A DNA stretch of 38,181 bases from Nitrosomonadales bacterium (GTDB taxonomy: Bacteria > Pseudomonadota > Gammaproteobacteria > Burkholderiales > Gallionellaceae): NCBI GenBank assembly GCA_016195965.1, contig JACPYR010000046.1, forward strand, positions 1-38,181, in the 5' to 3' direction. A model generated the notes under the pieces. The model made no database searches. It saw only the letters and a list, made by a program, of their open reading frames with translations, and was not told the origin of the DNA. This document shows positions 34,237 through 38,181 of the stretch, in pieces (within the stretch, counting starts at the first letter, position 1; every line of letters starts with the position of its first letter). The translations under genes and the position numbers were made by a program.

Positions 34237-34331
34237 GCTGCGGCCTCTGCGCGCGCGTGCATACTGTGGTGAGGACGAATGCGTTCCTGTGCCGGAAATT
34301 CCAGAGTATCGGCAATAGAGATATTGTTCAT
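34233..34331 (-). CDS. Possible small protein upstream of the amidase
   Basis: A 32-codon frame (MNNISIADTLEF...) starts at 34331 and its TGA overlaps the amidase ATG as ATGA, the classic arrangement for coupled translation. No strong ribosome binding site is seen in front of it. There is nothing recognisable in the peptide; it may be only a leader. Confidence 0.25.
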   Translation of the reverse strand: MNNISIADTLEFPAQERIRPHHSMHARAEAAA

Positions 34332-34340
34332 GCGGACATC

Positions 34341-34739
34341 TTACTCACCCGATGACTCCATTAGTCTGCGCAACGTTTGAAGATCGCTCAAGACCAGCGC
34401 CGCGTCTTCCTGAAACTGCTGATCCGACATGCCTTCGTGTTGGAAGAGCGTGAAAAGTATTTCGCCCCCATCACCGTTGGCAATAACGCGCATCGGGTTG
34501 GTGAGCCTCGCTCCTGAGGGCAGGGTAACCGTATGGTCTAGCACCCCGAGGTCGTTGGGATGAACAAAAGCGAACACCACACGTCCTACGGGTGACTGAA
34601 CCACCCATTCACCGTCAACGAGTTCGACGGATTTACAGAAGGATGGCACCCAGAGCGGCAGGTTGGCCGGGTTTGAAGCGAACTCATAGATTTTTGTCGG
34701 CGCAGCCGCGATGAATGCGGAAATAGTTTGTGTCTTCAT
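34341..34739 (-). CDS. SRPBCC-family protein
   Basis: A 132-residue helix-grip protein (START/Bet v1-like) that should bind a small hydrophobic ligand. It begins TQTISAFIAAAPTKIYEFASNPANLPLWVPSF, the common N-terminus of the fold. VVFAFVHPNDLGVLDHTVTLPSG follows, and the long C-terminal helix QQFQEDAALVLSDLQTLRRLMES. It follows attC site 34867-34928 in the cassette direction. It may therefore be the distal cassette, but no attC is recognised behind it and it could equally be resident chromosome. Confidence 0.75.
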   Translation of the reverse strand: MKTQTISAFIAAAPTKIYEFASNPANLPLWVPSFCKSVELVDGEWVVQSPVGRVVFAFVHPNDLGVLDHTVTLPSGARLTNPMRVIANGDGGEILFTLFQHEGMSDQQFQEDAALVLSDLQTLRRLMESSGE

Positions 34740-34866
34740 ACACGGCCATTACTTTAGAAGTCCAACGAAGTTGTAGAAAAAGTACAAACATCCGCGTATC
34801 GTGCCGTGAACCAAAACAAATATCAAGGTCTGATTGGACTGGCAATTGAGGCACGCAGCCTACGGG

Positions 34867-34928
34867 GCCGAACGTCAAGTTGAGCGGCGCGCCGCTTTTG
34901 GCGCGTCCGCTCGAACGTTGGGTTGGGC
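34867..34928 (-). other. attC site
   Basis: Core sites GCCGAAC (34867-34873) and GTTGGGC (34922-34928) as read on plus strand. The 62-base palindrome between them has a GGCGCGCC-centred hairpin and inner arms TTGAGCGG / CCGCTCGAA. It overlaps the end of the upstream antitoxin gene, whose last 17 codons lie within it. Confidence 0.8.
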
Positions 34929-35255
34929 TGCGACGCGTCGTTTCATTGGTTGTGGGATGAATTCAATTTTGAGTGTACAGCCTACTGCATCGGCATATTT
35001 CTTGAGCGATGCCATCGAAGGCGCATGCTTTCCTGCGCCTTCCAGCCTTGATACGGCGCTCTTGGTGGTGCCCATGCGAGCAGCTACTGCTTCTTGAGTA
35101 AGTCCCGCGCGTGTGCGTGCGGTCAACATTTCGTGCGCGAGCGCATACTCGGTTTCGAGGGCATCATAGGCTTCGCGAAAGCCACGGCGTTTCGATGCCT
35201 TTTCAAGAAAAGCTTTTTGATTGTGCGGCACGGGGTCGTATTTAAGATCAGTCAT
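34875..35255 (-). CDS. XRE-family antitoxin (HigA-like), C-terminus encoded in attC
   Basis: A 126-residue helix-turn-helix protein. The DNA-binding part is LTARTRAGLTQEAVAARMGTTKSAVSRLEG followed by GKHAPSMASLKKYADAVGCTLKIEFIP, as in antitoxins paired with HigB/Gp49-type toxins. Its ATG overlaps the toxin stop by three bases (ATGACTGA), and AAGGAGATACAAA is its ribosome binding site. The last 17 residues (from about QPNVRADAPKAARRST) are translated from the attC hairpin and are not part of the family. The antitoxin itself is intact although its toxin is broken. Confidence 0.88.
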   Translation of the reverse strand: MTDLKYDPVPHNQKAFLEKASKRRGFREAYDALETEYALAHEMLTARTRAGLTQEAVAARMGTTKSAVSRLEGAGKHAPSMASLKKYADAVGCTLKIEFIPQPMKRRVAAQPNVRADAPKAARRST

Positions 35256-35574
35256 TTTGTATCTCCTTCATTCGCTTGCGCGCAAGCTTGGTTTCCTGCG
35301 CGGGTGTTTCCTGCGATTTTTTGATGAAAGCGTGCAGTATCACCACGCGCTGCCCGACGAGAAAACAGTAGAACGCTCTTGCTATGCCTTATTTGCCGCG
35401 CGGGCGTAATTCAAATAACCCACCACCAAAGGCGCGTGAGTGGGGTAAACGCAAATTCGGGCCATGCTCGATAAGAAGTTCGACAATTCTTGCGTAGTCT
35501 GCGACAACATCCACAGGCCAAGCCTCAACAGTGGCTTGCACTTTTGCATGAAAGTATTCGATGGAATATGTCAT
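35248..35574 (-). pseudogene. HigB/Gp49-type toxin with an in-frame stop codon
   Basis: The frame from ATG 35574 to TGA 35248 would encode 108 residues of a phage-derived Gp49-like/HigB toxin: TYSIEYFHAKVQATVEAWPVDVVADYARIVELLIEHGPNLRLPHSRAFGGGLFELRPRG, then a TAA at 35389-35391. After the stop the same frame continues as normal toxin (IARAFYCFLVGQRVVILHAFIKKSQETPAQETKLARKRMKEIQND). Relatives have an acidic residue at the stop position, so a single GAA-to-TAA change is likely. The first 61 residues alone lack the catalytic core. The rest of the gene shows no other damage, so the loss looks recent. Confidence 0.85.
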
Positions 35575-35580
35575 GTTTGA

Positions 35581-35609
35581 AGGTTAGCAAATATGCTAAC
35601 CAGCGTCAA
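35581..35609 (-). promoter_or_regulatory. Promoter and palindromic operator of the broken higBA-like operon
   Basis: On the minus strand TTGACG (35604-35609), 17 bases, TAACCT (35581-35586), six bases before the toxin ATG. A perfect inverted repeat GGTTAGCA-N4-TGCTAACC (35582-35601) covers the spacer and overlaps the -10 box, a likely antitoxin operator. The architecture matches the higBA promoter near 20820. Confidence 0.65.
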
Positions 35610-35661
35610 TGCGGTAGGAGGCTAAGATTTTAGTCGCCCAGCGTCCGTGTTGGCTGCCGGA

Positions 35662-35922
35662 TTATGCTGCGCGCGCAAGTGGAACCTCCCAGCCGGGGAA
35701 CACAAGCACGGCAGGATGACATTGGAGAGCACGAGCAAAAACCTTCGCGCGCTCGACACCTAAATTCACCCTACCATTTTCGATGGCAGAGATAGTGGCT
35801 TGTGGAATACCAGTAAGCTCGGAGAGCTGGCTTTGGCTCAATTCCTGAAGCTCGCGCAAGATACGGACAGACTCACCCACCGATACCTCAACTCGCTTCT
35901 TTGCGGGGCGAAACTCTTTCAT
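35662..35922 (-). CDS. XRE-family antitoxin of a RelE-type module
   Basis: An 86-residue helix-turn-helix protein. The start at 35922 lies eight bases after AGGAGG, which is itself the end of the preceding toxin remnant. The DNA-binding part is ESVRILRELQELSQSQLSELTGIPQATISAIENGRVNLGVERAKVFARALQC. The tail HPAVLVFPGWEVPLARAA is typical of small XRE antitoxins with RelE partners. The partner toxin remnant directly upstream overlaps its ribosome binding site. Confidence 0.85.
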   Translation of the reverse strand: MKEFRPAKKRVEVSVGESVRILRELQELSQSQLSELTGIPQATISAIENGRVNLGVERAKVFARALQCHPAVLVFPGWEVPLARAA

Positions 35923-35923
35923 T

Positions 35924-36148
35924 TCATGGCCTCCTGTAATCGTGGGGGGTAACTTGAACAACTTGAATCAGCAGCAGATTGGCAACAACCCGATAGATCA
36001 CGCGCCACTGCAGCCCTAGCCTGGAAGAGCGATGACCCTTCCATTCGCCTGACAGAGCCTCATCGTGAAACCCCTTGATGAGGCGCAATCCCTGTGGCCC
36101 CGAGATTCTGGCAATGTCGTTCCATTTTTCGTAGCGTTTCAGATACTT
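35924..36148 (-). pseudogene. RelE/StbE-type toxin lacking its N-terminus
   Basis: Seventy-four codons encode the C-terminal three quarters of a RelE-type mRNA interferase: YLKRYEKWNDIARISGPQGL, then LIKGFHDEALSGEWKGHRSSRLGLQWRVIYRV and the closing VVQVTPHDYRR. Relatives begin about 20 residues earlier. Here the codon before KYLKRY is TGA, and the nearby ATG (36152) is in another frame. No in-frame start exists upstream, so the gene is probably dead. The stop overlaps the start region of the antitoxin, showing the original coupled operon. Confidence 0.78.
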
Positions 36149-36197
36149 TCATGCGGCAAGGATAGCGGATTGCTAGAGTGCTGCCAAAGATGAAGAT

Positions 36198-36228
36198 GCC
36201 TAACGTCCGCTCGATGGAGGGGTTAGGC
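36198..36228 (-). other. Very short attC site
   Basis: GCCTAAC (36198-36204) and GTTAGGC (36222-36228) as read on plus strand, only 31 bases in total. Sequence on the coding strand (CCTCCATCGAGCGGAC between the cores) looks like the first half of a normal attC; the central hairpin is missing. The stop TAA of the AHSA1 gene is inside it. Confidence 0.75.
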
Positions 36229-36672
36229 GGCACTCTTCCCCCGTTCAACCTCGGCGACAAGGCGGTCAAGATTCTGCTCATTAGCTGAGGCCACGAACTC
36301 GGCGATGCGCTCGTAGTGCGCAACGCTGTCAAAGGTCTGGCGCCACTTCACTTCGGTACCTCCATCTTTCGGCGTCAGCTCTATGGTCAGGAAGAAGTGG
36401 TGCCCGTTGAGATGCTCGATCTCAAACACCTGGGCAGGAGCGATACGAGTGAATCGGCTCTCATTCGGGTAGTTCTTGCCGTCTGGCCCATGCATCGTTA
36501 GGAGCCACCTGCCGCCCGGCCTGAACTCAAACTCGTGGATCGTGTTGGTAAAGCCCTCTGGCCCCCACCACCTCGCAATGCGAGCGGCATCGCTCATTGC
36601 AGCAAAGACCTCTGAGGGACTGGCTGCGATCAGCCGGCGCCTTGAGTCCGAACACTTATCGATAGATTCCAT
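36223..36672 (-). CDS. AHSA1/SRPBCC-domain protein (cassette)
   Basis: A 149-residue AHSA1-type SRPBCC protein (activator-of-Hsp90-ATPase-like fold). The N-terminus RRRLIAASPSEVFAAMSDAARIARWWGPEGFTNTIHEFEFRPGGRW and the closing YERIAEFVASANEQNLDRLVAEVE fit the family. The central cavity motif ending in KWRQTFDS is intact. Small AHSA1 genes are common passengers of integron cassettes, with unknown ligand. GGGAGTTCGC precedes the ATG. The gene's TAA lies in the following attC. Confidence 0.85.
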   Translation of the reverse strand: MESIDKCSDSRRRLIAASPSEVFAAMSDAARIARWWGPEGFTNTIHEFEFRPGGRWLLTMHGPDGKNYPNESRFTRIAPAQVFEIEHLNGHHFFLTIELTPKDGGTEVKWRQTFDSVAHYERIAEFVASANEQNLDRLVAEVERGKSAA

Positions 36673-36706
36673 GCGAACTCCCGTTAGCTCCGAGGATGTT
36701 TGTGCC

Positions 36707-36774
36707 GCCTAACGTGCAAGGTGAGGGGCTCGCGGGCTGCTTCGCGGCAGTCCCTCTCGAACGCCATGTTAGGC
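36707..36774 (-). other. attC site
   Basis: GCCTAAC (36707-36713) and GTTAGGC (36768-36774) enclose 68 bases. Between them are a GGGCTGCTTCGCGGCAGTCCC-type hairpin loop and arms GTGAGGGG / CCTCTCG with the asymmetry expected of attC. The stop TAA of the dihydrofolate-reductase-like gene lies in it. Confidence 0.88.
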
Positions 36775-37431
36775 GTCACTGCGTACCTTCCGCCGGAGAA
36801 CAACATGAGTGGCTTTCTCTGATGCTGTGAACTGAACGCATTCGTATCCTAAAGCTCTCAAGTCAACTCCCTCGAACAGCCGTTCTCCGCTACCCAGCAG
36901 AACCGGTGCAATTGCGACGTGCAGTTCATCAATAAGGCCAGCACGAAGATACTGCCGTATGGTGTTGGGGCCACCGCCGATGCGCACATCCATCCCGTTG
37001 GCTGCCTTGCGCGCCTGGTCCAGGGCTTCATGAATGCCGCCGGTAACAAAGTGGAAGGCGGTGTTGCCTTCCATCTGGATTGAGGGGCGCGCATGATGGG
37101 TCAAAATGAAGACCGGAACGTGGTACGGTGGATTGTCCCCCCACCACCCTTTCCAGCTTAGGTCGGGCCAAGCGCCACGAATCGGTCCGAACATATTCCG
37201 CCCGAGAATCCATGCGCCGACATTTTTGAAGCCCCGTGCGGCGAAGTCGTCGTCGATTCCCGTTGTGCCGCTATCGACACCAAATAGATTCTGCTGCAAG
37301 GTACGCGTCGGAAATAACCATTGGTGTAACTCTGTCCCGCCTACGCCGAGTGGATTATTGATGTCCTGACTCGGACCGGCTCCGTAGCCGTCAAGTGAGA
37401 TGGTGAAACTCTCGACTCGTACTCGTGTCAT
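36769..37431 (-). CDS. Dihydrofolate reductase-like (RibD C-terminal) family protein (cassette)
   Basis: A 220-residue reductase-like protein. The start at 37431 follows GGAGG by eight bases; the ATG at 37446 is less likely. Motifs: VRVESFTISLDGYGAG at the N-terminus, GAWILGRNMFGPIRGAW, VPVFILTHHARPS, VRIGGGPNTIRQYLRAGLIDELHVAIAPVLLGSGERLFEG. The GGGPNTIRQYL segment is the NADPH-binding part of the RibD C-terminal fold. The substrate of this family is not known; sequence does not show trimethoprim-resistance type DHFR. The stop lies in the attC behind it. Confidence 0.85.
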   Translation of the reverse strand: MTRVRVESFTISLDGYGAGPSQDINNPLGVGGTELHQWLFPTRTLQQNLFGVDSGTTGIDDDFAARGFKNVGAWILGRNMFGPIRGAWPDLSWKGWWGDNPPYHVPVFILTHHARPSIQMEGNTAFHFVTGGIHEALDQARKAANGMDVRIGGGPNTIRQYLRAGLIDELHVAIAPVLLGSGERLFEGVDLRALGYECVQFTASEKATHVVLRRKVRSDA

Positions 37432-37456
37432 CTTACTATCCTCCATATGGACTGAT

Positions 37457-37524
37457 GCCTAACGTGGAGCTAAGGGGGGCGCGAGGTTTTATCAGCGCAG
37501 TCCCGCTTGAGCGTAGGGTTCGGG
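37457..37524 (-). other. attC site
   Basis: GCCTAAC (37457-37463) and GTTCGGG (37518-37524) enclose 68 bases. The stem pairs AGCTAAGGGGGGCGC with a GCGCAG/CCGCTTGAGCG arm, and the hicA stop codon immediately precedes it. Confidence 0.82.
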
Positions 37525-37737
37525 TTACAGATCATTTGGAGACAGCCCAGTATGCTTTGCAACGCGTGCCAACATTTTGGGGCCGATTTCGTCGCCATCA
37601 TGGAAGGCGAAAACAAAATCAGGCCAGCCATTACGAGCGAGTGTTTTGTGCGAACCGGACTGGCGTTTGACTTGCCAGCCAAGCCGCAACAGCGCAGCGA
37701 GAAGGCGCTTGGCCTTGACCGACGGCCATTGACTCAT
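37525..37737 (-). CDS. hicA: HicA-family mRNA interferase toxin (cassette)
   Basis: A 70-residue HicA toxin. KAKRLLAALLRLGWQVKRQSGSHKTLARNG carries the catalytic histidine in GSHK. FVFAFHDGDEIGPKMLARVAKHTGLSP is the usual second half. No residue appears missing, so it should be active. Its ATG overlaps the stop codon of hicB (ATGA), so the order is antitoxin then toxin, opposite to the pair at 1719-2123. Its stop codon abuts the cassette attC. Confidence 0.87.
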   Translation of the reverse strand: MSQWPSVKAKRLLAALLRLGWQVKRQSGSHKTLARNGWPDFVFAFHDGDEIGPKMLARVAKHTGLSPNDL

Positions 37738-37943
37738 GCCGCAATCGGAATGGAAATGTTTATGGCAAAGGGACGACTTTCGTTGTGCTCAAGCCGATCA
37801 GCAATAACGCGAAGGGCAAGAACCTCTGCCTTGGACATTGCTTCAAGAGATGTCGCACCGTAAGCGAGGACACCGGGCAGCTCAGGGACTTCAGCCAACC
37901 AACGACCATCCGCTTCTTGTTCCTGTTCTATGGTGAAATTCAT
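37734..37943 (-). CDS. hicB: HicB-family antitoxin (cassette)
   Basis: A 69-residue HicB-like antitoxin. The start at 37943 (MNFTIEQEQEADGRWLAEV) is preferred to 37970 because it begins at the usual family N-terminus and follows TTGGAAATCAAA. PELPGVLAYGATSLEAMSKAEVLALRVIADRLEHNE is the standard core. It neutralises HicA. As first gene of the cassette it would be transcribed first, giving an excess of antitoxin. Confidence 0.87.
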   Translation of the reverse strand: MNFTIEQEQEADGRWLAEVPELPGVLAYGATSLEAMSKAEVLALRVIADRLEHNESRPFAINISIPIAA

Positions 37944-38002
37944 TTTGATTTCCAATTCAAATAACGTCAATAGTTAAATTCTACTCCGAATTATCAGCTT
38001 TT

Positions 38003-38039
38003 CCCTAACGTGCAGCTAAGGGGCGCCGCGCTTTTGCGG
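38003..38039 (-). other. attC site interrupted by the IS3-family element
   Basis: CCCTAAC (38003-38009) followed by a stretch whose coding-strand sequence (GCGCCCCTTAGCTGCACGTTAGG) matches that of attC 37457-37524. The other half of the palindrome is missing because an insertion sequence begins near 38040. Confidence 0.75.
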
Positions 38040-38181
38040 TGGAATCTTCCCCCGATTTAATTGACACCCGATTAAGCCAACAGATTTTCATACGTTGCTG
38101 GCGATAAGTAGTTTAAAGACGAGTGCATTCTACTGTGGTTATAGAAAGGAATATAGCTGCGCAAAACTGAGAGGAGCTGGC
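38040..38181 (-). mobile_element. IS3-family insertion sequence, one end
   Basis: The element begins near TGGAATCTTCCCCCGATTTA (38040-38059), which I infer as the terminal repeat because the attC half-site stops there. It contains the transposase 3' end and continues off the window. The opposite end and target duplication are not visible. Confidence 0.65.
38072..38181 (-). CDS. IS3-family transposase (orfB), C-terminal fragment
   Basis: The last 36 codons are visible, ending in TAA at 38072-38074. The peptide contains IPFYNHSRMHSSLNYLSPATYE and ends in NLLA. This is the standard end of the IS3-family orfB integrase-like transposase, where YNxxRxHSxLxYxSPxxYE follows the rve catalytic core. 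The start and the DDE residues lie to the right of the window. It would catalyse copy-out of its own element. Confidence 0.82.
   Translation of the reverse strand, partial: QLLSVLRSYIPFYNHSRMHSSLNYLSPATYENLLA

Larger units (their letters stand above)
34867..38039 (-). mobile_element. Integron gene-cassette array
   Basis: Consecutive small genes, all on the minus strand, are each followed by an attC-like imperfect palindrome with GCCTAAC/GTTAGGC-type core sites. Sites are at 34867-34928, 36198-36228, 36707-36774, 37457-37524 and a partial one at 38003-38039. Stop codons of several genes fall inside the attC, as is normal for cassettes. No integrase gene or attI is in the window. Contents: toxin-antitoxin modules, AHSA1 and dihydrofolate-reductase-like proteins, and a hicB-hicA pair. 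Confidence 0.85.

Noticed and set aside
35587..35661. Possible attC between the two XRE modules
   Set aside because: Cores AGCCAAC and GTTAGCA match each other at only five of seven positions and the middle does not fold well. The GTTAGCA part is better explained as one arm of the TA operator.
36769..37431. Trimethoprim-resistance dihydrofolate reductase in a cassette
   Set aside because: The protein belongs to the RibD-C/dihydrofolate reductase-like group of unknown substrate and does not have the sequence of DfrA or DfrB enzymes.

Overview
The window looks like a chromosomal segment of a betaproteobacterium, most likely of the Nitrosomonadales/Gallionellaceae type. This is inferred from the gene mix (monomeric NADP isocitrate dehydrogenase, Fe-superoxide dismutase, RlmD, TgpA-type transglutaminase operon, MASE3 GGDEF-EAL protein), the moderately high GC codon use and many intergenic palindromic repeats. 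No rRNA is present and the genus is not proven.

Layout. 1-2150: an accessory edge with the tail of an IS4-family transposase, an unknown gene cut by it, two more unknown genes and an intact hicA-hicB toxin-antitoxin pair, all on the minus strand. 2150-19330: housekeeping and signalling. This part has a hotdog-fold protein, a PA0069-type radical SAM protein and three paralogous GAF/HD-GYP proteins. The paralogs are separated by a Mut7-C protein and sodB, and each is preceded by a matching promoter. A DNA/RNA-maintenance run follows (PolB-like exonuclease, VanZ-like protein, rlmD, rhodanese), then an AsmA protein, a Bax-inhibitor-1 membrane protein and a 1090-residue MASE3-PAS-GGDEF-EAL protein. 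19550-21520: a scar region with a truncated alpha-amylase, a broken higA, an intact higBA operon, tRNA-Ser(UGA) and a broken partial copy of that tRNA. 21590-34740: queD, a moxR-DUF58-transglutaminase operon, a thioesterase, a divergent cupin/HxlR regulator pair with two operators, rluE, icd, a periplasmic Do-type protease and an amidase.

34867-38040 is an integron gene-cassette array. All its genes lie on the minus strand and are separated by attC recombination sites (GCCTAAC...GTTAGGC type). Cassettes carry toxin-antitoxin modules, an AHSA1/SRPBCC protein, a dihydrofolate-reductase-like protein and a hicB-hicA pair. An IS3-family element interrupts the last attC, and the window ends inside it. 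The integron integrase is not in the window; from cassette orientation it should lie to the right. Two of the toxin genes in the array are broken while their antitoxins are intact.

Themes. Cyclic-di-GMP turnover is heavily represented (three HD-GYP proteins plus one GGDEF-EAL). Mobile-DNA footprints are dense: two IS ends, an integron array, four antitoxin/toxin systems with decay, a tRNA duplication and at least six families of palindromic repeats. Several regulator or toxin genes appear to be transcribed as leaderless messages, with the -10 box 6-7 bases before the ATG.
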